A DNA stretch of 64,000 nt from Myxococcales bacterium (GCA_021787845.1 JAJYLH010000009.1:1-64000), one strand, 5' to 3'; positions 47,734 to 56,734 are shown, numbered from the stretch's first letter. The notes: a model not told the origin generated them from the letters alone. Translations and numbers: made by a program.

Positions 47734-48741
47734 TCACGGCCGCCCCGCGCGGACGATGTCGTCGCCGTCGCGCAGGGACGCGACCGCCTGGGCGAGCTCG
47801 TCGTGGGAGCAGGTGGCGGTGCCGGGCTTCTGCACGACGATGCCGCCGGCGATGTTCGCGAGCACCGTGGCTTCCCGGAACGACGCGCCGGCGCCGAGCG
47901 CGCACGCGAGCGTCGCGAGCACGGTGTCGCCCGCGCCGGTCACGTCGACCGCCTCCTCCGGGCCGAACACCGGCAGCTTCAGCGTCTCCTGGTCGCGCTC
48001 GAACAGCCACATCCCCTTGCGCCCGCGGGTGACGACGACCGCCTGCACTTCCATCCGCGCCATCAGCGACCGGCCCGCGCGTTCGACGTCATCGTCGCCG
48101 CGCAGGAGGATGCCCGTCGCCGCCTCCAGCTCGGGCTCGTTGGGCTTGATGAGCGCGGCGTTGCGAAAGCGCGCGAGCTCGTAGCGCGAGTCGGCGCAAA
48201 TCGGCGTCCCCGCGGCGAAGGCGGCGGCGAGCGTCTTGTCGTCGAAGAGCCCGCCGCCATAGTCGCTGACGATCAGCGCGTCGGCCTCGTGGGCGGCGGC
48301 CCTCAGGTGCCGGCGCAGGAGCTTGCGATGCGTTTCCGGCAGCGGCGCATCGTCGGCGCGGTCGAGCCGGAGCATCTGCTGGCGGGTCGTCGAACGGCCG
48401 CCGGCGAGGATGCGGGTCTTGGTCCAGGTCCGTCGGGTCGAGCTGACGATGATGTTGTGGATGTCCGCGCCGAGCGCCTCGAGCTGGAGGACGATTTCGC
48501 GCCCGGGCTCGTCGCGTCCGACCAGGCCGACCGGCACCGCTCGCGCGCCCAGGGCGGCGACGTTCGCGGCGACGTTGGCCGCGCCGCCGGGGCGGGTCTC
48601 GCTCGACTCGTGGCGCACGACGAGCACCGGCGCTTCGCGGCTGACGCGGTCGGTCTCGCCGAAGACATACTCGTCCGCGACGAGGTCGCCCGCGACGACC
48701 GTGCGGACCGTGCGCATCCGCTGGAGGAGGGCACCGAGCAT
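47734..48741 (-). CDS. rfaE1: D-glycero-beta-D-manno-heptose-7-phosphate kinase
   Basis: A 335-residue PfkB/ribokinase-type sugar kinase. It has RPGGAANVAANVAALG, the KPNEPELEAATG motif and the catalytic DVTGAGDTVLATLA. It phosphorylates heptose-7-phosphate for ADP-heptose synthesis. The ATG at 48741 (MLGALL) is used; an upstream GTG at 48759 is possible. Confidence 0.92.
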   Translation of the reverse strand: MLGALLQRMRTVRTVVAGDLVADEYVFGETDRVSREAPVLVVRHESSETRPGGAANVAANVAALGARAVPVGLVGRDEPGREIVLQLEALGADIHNIIVSSTRRTWTKTRILAGGRSTTRQQMLRLDRADDAPLPETHRKLLRRHLRAAAHEADALIVSDYGGGLFDDKTLAAAFAAGTPICADSRYELARFRNAALIKPNEPELEAATGILLRGDDDVERAGRSLMARMEVQAVVVTRGRKGMWLFERDQETLKLPVFGPEEAVDVTGAGDTVLATLACALGAGASFREATVLANIAGGIVVQKPGTATCSHDELAQAVASLRDGDDIVRAGRP

Positions 48742-48855
48742 CGGCCGCGCAGCATACACGAGTCACGGGCAGGGGGTGAGGCCCCATGAGCGTTGACCTA
48801 TCGTCGCGTCGGGCGGGACCGGGATCGTTGGGCGGGGGCTTGTCCGTCGCCGGGC

Positions 48856-48875
48856 GGGCCGGGCAAGCCCGGCCC
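48856..48875. terminator. Perfect GC-only hairpin
   Basis: gggccggg and cccggccc flank caag in the gap between the divergent kinase and nucleotidyltransferase genes. There is no T-run, so a terminator role is uncertain. Confidence 0.3.
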
Positions 48876-49027
48876 CCACGGTTCTGAATAGGCGGTGAGA
48901 GAAGAATGGAGACTTCTGGCGCCTGGGACCAGGCCAGGTCTTCGCCGCCAAGACCGCGCCCCAAACTGGACTGAGAGTGCGAAAGCGGCTACGTTGGGAG
49001 GTGTTGCTGGCCCCGGGAGAGGGTGGC

Positions 49028-49531
49028 ATGGCGCACGGCATCGAACAAGTGCTCGCGGCGCTGAATGCGCAGAATGTTCGTTACCTCGTGGTCGGCGGAG
49101 TCGCCGTGGTTCTGCACGGCCACCTGCGCACGACCGCGGACCTCGACCTCGTCGTCGAGCTGGCACCCGAGAACGCAATGCGCGCCATTCGCGCGTTGTC
49201 GGGGCTCGGGTTTAGGCCGCGCGCGCCGGTCCCCGCGGAGCAGTTCGCGGACCCGGAGGCCCGCCGGCTCTGGATGGACGAGAAGGGCTTGACCGTTTTC
49301 TCTCTCTGGAGTGATCGGCTCCCGGAGGTCGAGGTGGACCTGTTCGTGCGCGAGCCTTTGGACTTCGAGGCCGCGTATGCCCGAGCCGTCCACGTTCCCC
49401 TCGATACGACGACGGTCACGGTCGTCGCGCTCGAAGATCTCATCGCGTTGAAGCAGGCGTCCGGCCGGCCCGTCGATCTCGCGGACATCGAGGCCCTGCG
49501 CGCGATCGCGTCGAGCGAGGCGAAGCGATGA
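49028..49531 (+). CDS. MNT-type nucleotidyltransferase-like protein
   Basis: A 167-residue protein with the minimal nucleotidyltransferase pattern: YLVVGGVAVVLHGHLRTTADLDLVV (GG, then D-x-D). A later EVDLFVRE gives a third acidic residue. Such proteins include AbiEii-like and DUF6036-like enzymes, several of which are toxins that modify tRNA. It overlaps the following 62-codon gene by four bases, the layout of a toxin-antitoxin or similar pair. Activity is inferred. Confidence 0.8.
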   Translation: MAHGIEQVLAALNAQNVRYLVVGGVAVVLHGHLRTTADLDLVVELAPENAMRAIRALSGLGFRPRAPVPAEQFADPEARRLWMDEKGLTVFSLWSDRLPEVEVDLFVREPLDFEAAYARAVHVPLDTTTVTVVALEDLIALKQASGRPVDLADIEALRAIASSEAKR

Positions 49532-49716
49532 GCCCCTCGGAACCGGCGCCGGCGTGGAGCCCAGGGTTCGACGAGCACCGCCGCGCCCAGGCCGGGTTCG
49601 GCCTCCGGCTCACGCCGGCACAGCGGCTGCGCTGGCTCGAGGAGACGATGGCGACGCTCCGGCGCTGGCAGGGGCGCGCGCGGGAGGCGGAGAAGGGCGC
49701 TCGCGATCGCCGGTGA
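49528..49716 (+). CDS. Small partner protein of the nucleotidyltransferase
   Basis: A 62-residue protein with a helical core LTPAQRLRWLEETMATLRRWQ. The ATGA overlap with the upstream gene implies coupled translation. Short proteins with a LTPAxRLxWLEE core often accompany nucleotidyltransferases of this type. Its role (antitoxin, inhibitor or subunit) is not known. Confidence 0.7.
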   Translation: MSPSEPAPAWSPGFDEHRRAQAGFGLRLTPAQRLRWLEETMATLRRWQGRAREAEKGARDRR

Positions 49717-49899
49717 TCATCGCGAGACCTGAGCGCGGCTCTTGCGCAGGCTCTGCACAACGAACGTCCACGCCGAGCGTCCGGGGAAGATGGTGATTCG
49801 CCCTCGCACCTGCCCTTGCGCTCCCACGCGCTTCGCTCGCGGACCAGTGTTACACTTCGCCGCTTCCCGGCCTCGGGGCCGGGCTTGTCGGAGGGAGCC

Positions 49900-51402
49900 G
49901 TGCGCATCTTCCTGGTTTTCGCGGCCATCGTGGCTCTCGCGGGCTGCACGCAGACCGGCATTTCGGGCACGGTCCACGTCGGCTCCGGCGAGAACGGCGT
50001 CGCCATCGTCGCGTTCCTCCTGCAGGTCTCCGACTCCGGCGCGATCGACCTGAGCAACGCTGTCGAGATCAGCCAGCTCGTGGTCGGCACCGCCGGCAAG
50101 AGCGGCGGAACGTTCGGCTACACCTTCGACGTGCTGACGGCGGGGCGCTACGTCGTCGGGGCCTACGCTGACGTGCACGACGACCGGCAGCTCACCGGCG
50201 ACGACCCGCTGACGGTCAACCTGGACCAGCCGATTACCATCGACCCTTCGAGCTCCAAGACGGCGTCGGCGACCCAGGACATCTGGATCGGAATGAGCGC
50301 GCCCGCCCGGACGACCATCCGCGGGACCTTGCACCTGAGCGCGACCGCGGCGGCGTCGCCGGTGTACGTGGCGCTCCTGGATCGGGGGATGCTCGTCCAG
50401 GGCGTGGCGGCGATTCAAGAGATTTCGGTGCCCGCGGGCTCGGGGTCCGAGGTGCCGTTCGCCCTCTACAACGTGCCGGCGAGCGCCGACTGCAAGTACG
50501 CGAGCGCGGGATCCTCGCTGCCGAACACGCCTTGCTCCCTCCACCTCATCGCGCAGGCGGACGTCGGGAACGATGACAACTCGACCACCCCGAACTACGC
50601 CAACGATCTCTACGCGCTTTCGACGCTCAACCCGATCACCACCAAGGCGGGGCAGGAGATTCAAGGGGCGGACCTGTGGCTCGGCACGCAGGATCCGAAG
50701 CTCGGCTCCATCAGCGGGACCGCGACCTTCAACGCCCCGCTCTCGACGCTCCAGCTCCAGCTCATGGTCCTGACGCCGGACCCGACGGCGACGGCGCCGG
50801 TCCTGAGCAACGCGTCCGACGTGGAGGCGATTCTCAACGTGCCCGTGGCGTCGATGATGTCGGCGAATTTCACGATCCCGTCGCTCAAGCTCGGCACCCA
50901 CTTCCTCGTGGCGGCGGTCGACGACAGCACCGCGCCGAGCACCCTCTTCGCTCAGCGGGTGTACAGCACGAACAACAAGGACACGCCCATCGCGCTGACG
51001 GCGGACCAGAAAGATCAGAAGGGCCTCGAGTTCCCGCTGGGCGTCGGGCGGGTGTCGGGAACGGTCGACGTGACCGGGGCGCCGAAGACGATGTCCTTTG
51101 CGGTGGTGTTCGCCCTGCCGCCGGCGGACTTCGTCCCGGGCGGCTTCACGCCGGACACCCAGCGGGAGGCGGTGGTGCCGATGACGCTGACGAACGGCAG
51201 CGGCTCGGCGAGCTATGTCGTCTTCGGGCTGGAGGACAACACCTACACGATGCAGCTCATCCCGGACGTCAACGGGGACGGCGACCTGAACGACGAGTAT
51301 CAGGCCAAGCAGATCTTCAACGGCGATCCGCCGACGGTCACCATCAACGGCGGCGGCCGGCAGCAGAGCGACTTCACGGTCGACATCGGCTCGGGCGGGT
51401 AG
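49900..51402 (+). CDS. Large lipoprotein, beta-rich, family not recognised
   Basis: A 500-residue lipoprotein: signal VRIFLVFAAIVALAGC with a lipobox Cys. It consists of repeated beta-sandwich-like segments with GTV/GTL openings (ISGTVHVG, IRGTLHLS, ISGTATF, VSGTVDVTG), like carboxypeptidase-regulatory or similar folds. A calcium-like DVNGDGDLNDEY lies near the end. A ggaggga site precedes the GTG at 49900. Surface-exposed; function unknown. Confidence 0.78.
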   Translation: MRIFLVFAAIVALAGCTQTGISGTVHVGSGENGVAIVAFLLQVSDSGAIDLSNAVEISQLVVGTAGKSGGTFGYTFDVLTAGRYVVGAYADVHDDRQLTGDDPLTVNLDQPITIDPSSSKTASATQDIWIGMSAPARTTIRGTLHLSATAAASPVYVALLDRGMLVQGVAAIQEISVPAGSGSEVPFALYNVPASADCKYASAGSSLPNTPCSLHLIAQADVGNDDNSTTPNYANDLYALSTLNPITTKAGQEIQGADLWLGTQDPKLGSISGTATFNAPLSTLQLQLMVLTPDPTATAPVLSNASDVEAILNVPVASMMSANFTIPSLKLGTHFLVAAVDDSTAPSTLFAQRVYSTNNKDTPIALTADQKDQKGLEFPLGVGRVSGTVDVTGAPKTMSFAVVFALPPADFVPGGFTPDTQREAVVPMTLTNGSGSASYVVFGLEDNTYTMQLIPDVNGDGDLNDEYQAKQIFNGDPPTVTINGGGRQQSDFTVDIGSGG

Positions 51403-51420
51403 GGCGAGCGTCTGAAGTTA

Positions 51421-51443
51421 CTGGGTATCCACTCATCTCCGGT
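51421..51443. repeat. Solo copy of the family D end sequence
   Basis: ctgggtatccactcatctcc resembles the 23-bp ends of the element at 56001-56254, with about four differences. It stands alone in the 73-bp gap between the lipoprotein and peptidase genes. Confidence 0.5.
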
Positions 51444-51475
51444 GACTGGCGGCCCAGGCTGTTCGGCCTCTCTTG

Positions 51476-53326
51476 CTACCTGCCGGTCCGCCTCGGTTCG
51501 AGTGACCGAATCCATTGGGCGTACTTGTCCGCGACGTCTTCGAAACTCGCGTCATCGGTGCTCGCGATGACTTCGCTTCCGTGGACCATGCGCAAGGTGA
51601 GGTCGAGGTCGACCTTGCCCTCGAACCTGGGCCGGTCCTCGAGCCGTTCGAGTCGCCGCCGCTGATCCGCGACCGCTCGATCGGCCGTGCGGGAGGCGTC
51701 GGCGACCAGGGCATCGAAGGAGAACGGCGAGCCGGTCAGCCGGGCGAGGTAATCGGTGAAGGTGATGGAGTTGCCCGGCAGCCAGTACTTGTCGCGCAGC
51801 GTGGGGCCGATGTCGGGATTGTCGGTGAGGAATCCGTCGCGCTGCTCGAAGTAGTGCCGGGTCTGCGCGACGCCGCCCAAGGCCAGCAGGTAGCCGTGGT
51901 AGATGCACGCCGCCTCGCCGGCGAGGAGGTGCGGCACGGCCAGCGTCGGCCGCGGGCAGCGGTCGATGAAGTTCAGACGCCGCTCGACCTCGATGAGCGC
52001 GTGCATCACCGCGCCGGGCGTCAGCTCCGATTCCGGCAGCTCGTAGAGCGCCTTCTCCGCGTAGGCGACGGTCATCAGATTGCGCAGTTGGACGACCTCG
52101 TTCTCCTGCGACAGCCGCGTCGCCTTCTCGATGAGCTCAGTCGGCACCGCGCGCCCGTCGCGGTCGGTCGCGTAGCGGACCAGCCAGTCGCCGTCGCCCA
52201 GGAGCGAGTCGCAGAACTGCGATTGCGTCTCCGCGAAGGCCGCGCTCGACGGCGCGAACTCCTGGGAGAAGCACGGCGCGCCCATCAGCATGTTCGCGAA
52301 GTGCGCCGCGTGTCCGCCCTCGTGGAAGAGCGTCTCCGCCGCCCGCTTGCCCGAGCCGACCTGCCCCGGCACCGCGGTGCTGGTGAAGTTCACGCGTGCC
52401 CGCACGCGCCCGCGCCCGTCCTCGAAGGGCGGCTGCGGCGCGTGGCAGAAGCCGTTCTCGTATTTGCCGTCGCGGACGACGAGGTCGAGCTGCACGACCG
52501 CCTCTTCGAACCGGATGCCCAGGCCGGTGAAGCTCCTCCCCCAACGCAAGAGCGCGTCATCGAAACGCATGTATGGATCGAGGTCGCGCATCACGTCGCC
52601 CTGGGTGTGGAAGCGGAAGTTCCACGGTTCGAGCGCTTTGTCGCCCAGGCGAGAGCGCACCGCCTCGACCCACCGGCGGCCCGCGTCGCGCGTGCGCCGC
52701 TCCAGGTCGTCCATCAGCTCGAAGAGCGGCGCCTTCCCGAAACCCTCGGTCGTCGAGACCTTCCAGTCGTAATAGTCCTGGAACCCGAGCCGCCGGGCGA
52801 AGCGGTTGCGCGCCTGGACGATGTCGAGAAAGCCCGCGCCGAGGACGTGCGCCTCGATGCTCTCCAGCCCGCGAAACGCCGCCTCGCGCACGCGCTCGTC
52901 GGGGTCGGAGGCGAGCTTGAGCCCCAGCTCGACCGAGCTCGCGCGCACCTGCTGTCCGGTCGCCGGGCTCCGGTAGCCGAGCGGCATCGCGCCGCGGCTC
53001 TTGGCGAGCGCGCTCTCCATCTCCACGATTTCGGCCGCCTCGCGCCGCGCGGCCTCGTCCTCGATGACCCCGCACTCGAAGAAGCGCGCCCAGCCGCCGA
53101 GCGTCTCCCGCTGCCAGGCGGTCGAGGCGCGCGCGAGGAGGCCCCGCACCGAGGCGAGCCGCGCCGCGTCCTGGCGAAAGGCCTGCAGCGCGTTCTCCGC
53201 GGCGTTGAAGGCGTCGTAGTCGCGGTCGATGCCCATCTTGGTCGTCCAGAACCGTTCCTCTTTCGCCGCGTGCAGCGCCAGGTACTCGCGGTTCAGGTCG
53301 GCGATCGCTCGGTCGATGTGGTCCAT
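51476..53326 (-). CDS. M3-like oligoendopeptidase
   Basis: A 616-residue zinc peptidase. The active site FHEGGHAAHF (HExxH with Gly) lies near residue 340, and a following ETQSQFCDSLL supplies a third ligand region, as in oligopeptidase F/M3-M2-like enzymes. There is no signal peptide, so it is cytosolic and likely degrades peptides. The start at 53326 begins MDHIDRAIADL. Confidence 0.85.
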   Translation of the reverse strand: MDHIDRAIADLNREYLALHAAKEERFWTTKMGIDRDYDAFNAAENALQAFRQDAARLASVRGLLARASTAWQRETLGGWARFFECGVIEDEAARREAAEIVEMESALAKSRGAMPLGYRSPATGQQVRASSVELGLKLASDPDERVREAAFRGLESIEAHVLGAGFLDIVQARNRFARRLGFQDYYDWKVSTTEGFGKAPLFELMDDLERRTRDAGRRWVEAVRSRLGDKALEPWNFRFHTQGDVMRDLDPYMRFDDALLRWGRSFTGLGIRFEEAVVQLDLVVRDGKYENGFCHAPQPPFEDGRGRVRARVNFTSTAVPGQVGSGKRAAETLFHEGGHAAHFANMLMGAPCFSQEFAPSSAAFAETQSQFCDSLLGDGDWLVRYATDRDGRAVPTELIEKATRLSQENEVVQLRNLMTVAYAEKALYELPESELTPGAVMHALIEVERRLNFIDRCPRPTLAVPHLLAGEAACIYHGYLLALGGVAQTRHYFEQRDGFLTDNPDIGPTLRDKYWLPGNSITFTDYLARLTGSPFSFDALVADASRTADRAVADQRRRLERLEDRPRFEGKVDLDLTLRMVHGSEVIASTDDASFEDVADKYAQWIRSLEPRRTGR

Positions 53327-53469
53327 GTCGGCTCCTCCAGAAGCTCGCGCGAGCGATCTAGCAGACTTGCGGGCGCCAGGCTAAGGCGAGGCCGACCGCG
53401 ACCGCCGATGACGCCCCGCGGCAAGTCTCGGCCCGAGAGCGCCCGGCCTCGGGGCTCGAAGACGAGCGT

Positions 53470-53746
53470 TCGGCCCGAAGCGCTTCGACCTCGGGACTGG
53501 GAAACGAGTTTTCAACCCGAAGCGCTTCGACCCAAAGGTTGGGTACCCAACGTTCGACCCGAAGCGCTTCGACCTGAAGGTTGGGTACCCAACGTTCGAC
53601 CCGAAGCGCTTCGACCCGAAGGTTGGGTACCCAACGTTTGACCCGAAGCGATTCGACCTGAAGGTTGGGTACCCAACATTTGACCCGAAGCGCTTCGACC
53701 TGGAAACTGGGAAACGAGCCTTCGACCCGAAGCGCTTCGGGTCGAA
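53470..53746. repeat. 42-bp tandem array of alternating perfect palindromes
   Basis: cgaagcgcttcg recurs seven times, with the gcgctt start at 53481, 53522, 53564, 53606, 53648 (one base changed), 53690 and 53732, so the period is 41 then 42 bp. Between these lies ttgggtacccaa or a variant (53538-53549, 53580-53591 and two more). Both motifs are perfect 12-bp palindromes spaced about 21 bp, two helical turns. The outer units carry degenerate gggaaacgag in place of the second palindrome. Confidence 0.9.
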
Positions 53747-53957
53747 AGCTCGTCCTCAGGCTCCGAGGTCGAGTTGCTTCGGGGCCCGCGCTGGTCTTCC
53801 GGTCGGCGGCGCGTGTCGGCCCGGGTGGCGCCTCAGGGGTAGCGCGGCACCGTCGTCGGGCCTGGGTCGCCGGCCAGGGTTTGACGCCACGCGTCGAAGG
53901 GACGGACGCAGCTTCGGGTCGGCTTTCGCGGTCGGCGTGATCGACCAAGCCGCCTGG

Positions 53958-54128
53958 TCCTCGCGCCGCGCGCAAATCTTCAGCGCGGTGCGGCAGACCG
54001 TCGTGGCATGGGCGTCCTCGCCTGTGAGCGCCTGGGGATCTGCCATGCCAGCGGATCCGGCTGACATTTCACGGGCGAGGACGCCCGTGCCACGCTTCCG
54101 ATCCTTTGCGAAGGTCGAGATTGGGTTG
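53958..54128. repeat. Dispersed ~170-bp element, family B copy 3
   Basis: The inverted-repeat core (54003-54093) has arms gtggcatgggcgtcc and ggacgcccgtgccac around ctgccatgccagcgg. The match to 11960-12128 extends outward through ctcgcgccgcgcgca and aaggtcgaga(t)tgggttg. Confidence 0.75.
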
Positions 54129-54404
54129 CAGGCGCGAGCCTGCGCCGGGGTGAGCGCCGGGTGCGGCTCGACGTGGCGATGCCCAGGTTGATTGCCGCGA
54201 GTGCTTCCACGGGGGCGGGAGCTCCGTCCCTCGGTTCGCGCGCTCGTGGCCACCGAGGCGCGCCCGCGAAGGGCTGGTGCAACACGTGTCGAACGACGGT
54301 GCGCTCGCGGTCCTCGAGAAGCCCTCCAACGCCATCGAGAAGTCCTCGAGCCTCGCGGCCCGCTCGGACGCGGTGAGCCGCGGCCCGCCTGCGAAAGGTC
54401 GTTC

Positions 54405-55895
54405 ATGACCAAGCTCAACGTCGCCTTCATCGGTTGCGGCCGCATCGCCGATCTGCACGCGCCCGGCTACGACCACAACCCCGACGCGCGCATCTACGCC
54501 GTTTGCGACCGTAACCGCGACCTGCTCGCGCGCCGTCAGGCCGAATGGTCCGCCGAGCGCGCCTTCACCGAGCTCGAAGAGGTCCTCGCCGATCCGAACG
54601 TCGATGCGGTCGAGATCCTCACGCCGCAGTTGCTCCACGAGCCGATGACGCTCAAGGCCCTCGCCTCGGGCAAGCACGTGGCGCTGCAGAAACCGATGTC
54701 CATCGACCTGCCGAGCGCGCGGCGCATGCTGCGCGCGGCGGCCCGCTCCGGCCGGGTCTTCAAGATCACGGAGAACTACGTCTTCTACCCGCCGCTCGTC
54801 CTGGCGCGCCGCCTCATCGAGGACGGCGCCATCGGCGAGCCCATCGGCATGCGCATCCACTATCTCGGCGGCAGCACCGGTGGCTGGAAGGTTCCGGCCA
54901 CGGCCTGGGTCTGGCGCATCCAGGAGGCGGCGGCCGGCCGCGGCTTCGTCACCTTCGACCACGGGCACCACCTCCTGTCGACCGCCTGGTTCCTCCTGGG
55001 CGAGGTGGAGCGGGTCGCCGGCTGGATCGACTCGATCGACGGCGTGGTGGATGCGCCGAGCGTCTTCATGTGGAAGTACGCCGGCGCCAAGCGCTATGGC
55101 GTTTGCGACATCGTCCACGGCCCCGAGCTCAACGTGCCTTCGAAGTACTACTCGAACGACGAATGGGTCGAAATCACGGGCAGCCGCGGCGTCATCCGGG
55201 TCTCGCGCTGCACCGGCAACGTCCACGACGGCCCGCCGGTGCTCCTGTTCGACGGCACGCGCTGGCGCCCGTTCGTGGACGTTCCCTCCGACTGGGGAGC
55301 GGGCTTTGTCGGCGCGACGCAGAACTTCATCGACGCCATCCGCGGCCGCGCCGAGCCGTTGCTCTCCGCGGAGCAAGCCTTTGGCATCCTGCGCTTCGCC
55401 CTCGCGGTCCAGCGCGCCGCCCGCGAGCGCCGGGAGGTCTTCCTCGACGAGATGGAGCATCCGTTCCCGCGCTTGTACTCCCGCGGCCGCCGGCAACAGG
55501 AGCAACGAGCCGAGCACGGCGGCTTTTTCGCGCGCCTCGGCCTCGGCCAGAGCCTGTCACGCTACGCTCGCGAGGCCCTCTCGCTCACCGAGGACGTCGT
55601 GCGCCATTACGACGTCGAGGCGGCCCGCAAGGTCGAGACGCTCATCGGCCTGCACCTCACGGCGGACAACGGGGTCGAGGAGAAGCTCGCGCTGCGCGTC
55701 GCCCACGGCACGCCCGAGCTGACCCGCGGAGAGCTCCCCGAGGGAGCGGCGCTCACCGTGATGGTGCCCGCCGGCGTCTGGGCCGCCATCCTCCTGAAGA
55801 AGAAACGCCTCGAGACCGCGCTCTTCCAGGGCAAGATCAAGTTCCGGGGCAGAATCGAGGAGGCGCTGAAGCTGCGCGCGTTGTTCCAGTTGTAA
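54405..55895 (+). CDS. Gfo/Idh/MocA oxidoreductase with SCP2-like C-terminal domain
   Basis: A 496-residue protein. The N-terminal Rossmann domain has NVAFIGCGRIADLHAPGY (GxGxxA) and LQKPMSID, a variant of the family's EKP motif (Glu replaced by Gln). The second domain is the usual Gfo alpha/beta C-terminal sheet (WRIQEAAAGRGFVTFDHGHHLLS). The last ~80 residues, PEGAALTVMVPAGVWAAILL, then ETALFQGKIKFRG, resemble an SCP2 sterol-carrier-like domain. The substrate should be a sugar-like or hydroxylated compound, perhaps lipid-linked. The ATG at 54405 is preceded by a short gap with an ATGA overlap to an open frame. It lies about 1 kb upstream of a fusion with another Gfo domain. Confidence 0.85.
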   Translation: MTKLNVAFIGCGRIADLHAPGYDHNPDARIYAVCDRNRDLLARRQAEWSAERAFTELEEVLADPNVDAVEILTPQLLHEPMTLKALASGKHVALQKPMSIDLPSARRMLRAAARSGRVFKITENYVFYPPLVLARRLIEDGAIGEPIGMRIHYLGGSTGGWKVPATAWVWRIQEAAAGRGFVTFDHGHHLLSTAWFLLGEVERVAGWIDSIDGVVDAPSVFMWKYAGAKRYGVCDIVHGPELNVPSKYYSNDEWVEITGSRGVIRVSRCTGNVHDGPPVLLFDGTRWRPFVDVPSDWGAGFVGATQNFIDAIRGRAEPLLSAEQAFGILRFALAVQRAARERREVFLDEMEHPFPRLYSRGRRQQEQRAEHGGFFARLGLGQSLSRYAREALSLTEDVVRHYDVEAARKVETLIGLHLTADNGVEEKLALRVAHGTPELTRGELPEGAALTVMVPAGVWAAILLKKKRLETALFQGKIKFRGRIEEALKLRALFQL

Positions 55896-56000
55896 GGCCG
55901 GCTCGCCGCTGGCCGGAGGCGCGGGCCTGGCGCGGAAGATCGTGCGCGCTTCATGCCGGCGAAGGCGCCGCCCGCCAGGATTCGATCTGCTCGACGAAGG

Positions 56001-56254
56001 CTGGGTATCCAGACATCTCAGGTTGTCGTTCCCGCTCGCCCTGAGGCGGCCGGGCCCACGGACCTCGCTCGTTGCCACCGCCCTCGTGCCCGGCCCTCGA
56101 AGGGCCGTGAGGGCTCGGCACAGCCTGTGCCACCCTCGCGCTCGCCCTTCGAGGCCCGCGCATGCTTGCCGTGCTCCATTCATGCTCCGTGGGCGCGGGC
56201 ACCTCAGGGTGAGCGGATCGGGGACCAAGACACCTGAGGTGTCTGGATACCCAG
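56001..56254. mobile_element. MITE-like element with 23-bp terminal inverted repeats
   Basis: The ends at 56001-56023 (ctgggtatccagacatctca...) and 56232-56254 are inverted copies with one mismatch. The 254-bp body has no gene but several nested inverted segments (ggccctcgaagggcc, ccctgagg). No target-site duplication is clear at the borders. It follows the Gfo/Idh/MocA-SCP2 gene and overlaps the 3' end of the truncated gene at 56204-56734. Confidence 0.7.
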
Positions 56255-56734
56255 TCGACGCGCAAGACGCTTCGCGAACGGGCGAGCTATCGGCTCTTCG
56301 TAATGCGCTTCCGGCGGGCGTTCGCCGAAGTCGTGCCCGCTCACGCAGAGGCGCCATGTTTCCAGCGTCTGAACGGGCACGGTGATGCAGGCGCGCCGAT
56401 CGTCTGTCCGCCAACTCGCAGGCAGCCAAGTCGCCAATGCGCAGAAGCGACATCCCTCGCGATCGCTCGCCTGCGCGGCGGCATCGTGCGCGGGAAGATG
56501 CTCTGGGTGCCGCTTCGACCCGCCGTCGTTGTCGATGGCGACGAGCGCCCGCGTCACTTTCTGGTCGGCCGCGGCTTGGAGAAAGAGCGGCAGTTGCGCG
56601 CGAATATGCTTCCATCCGGTGAACACGAGATCGGACCGCCAGCGCTCGACGTTCTCGCCGAGCTCAACCTCGAGAAGCGCGCGGTAGACCTCCGCGTCGT
56701 AGAGATCATTCTCCGCGGCGATCGCGCAGAGCAT
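56204..56734 (-). CDS. Truncated Toprim-like protein (3' end replaced by repeat)
   Basis: A 176-residue open frame. The main part looks like a real protein: an acidic EVYRALLEVELGENV segment, then RALVAIDNDGGSKRHPEH, which resembles a Toprim-type D-x-D-G core, then VPVQTLETWRL. Residues after about 160 are encoded by the end of the 254-bp element (GIQTPQVS...), so the native C-terminus is lost or extended. The start at 56734 is the first ATG. Function unknown; the Toprim assignment is tentative. It is divergent from the radical SAM gene. Confidence 0.55.
   Translation of the reverse strand: MLCAIAAENDLYDAEVYRALLEVELGENVERWRSDLVFTGWKHIRAQLPLFLQAAADQKVTRALVAIDNDGGSKRHPEHLPAHDAAAQASDREGCRFCALATWLPASWRTDDRRACITVPVQTLETWRLCVSGHDFGERPPEAHYEEPIARPFAKRLARRLGIQTPQVSWSPIRSP

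Larger units (their letters stand above)
53327..54404. other. Long divergent gap with two repeat systems
   Basis: 1.08 kb between the peptidase gene (minus) and the Gfo/Idh/MocA gene (plus). It holds a 42-bp array (53470-53746) and a ~170-bp family B element (53958-54128). A short open frame ends exactly at 54408, overlapping the next start codon (ATGA), and may be the tail of a lost upstream gene. No complete gene is seen. Confidence 0.6.

Noticed and set aside
53358-53975. 205-residue repeat protein on the minus strand from the 42-bp array
   Set aside because: The 42-bp unit is 14 codons long, so several frames stay open automatically; there is no ribosome site and the translation is a pure repeat.
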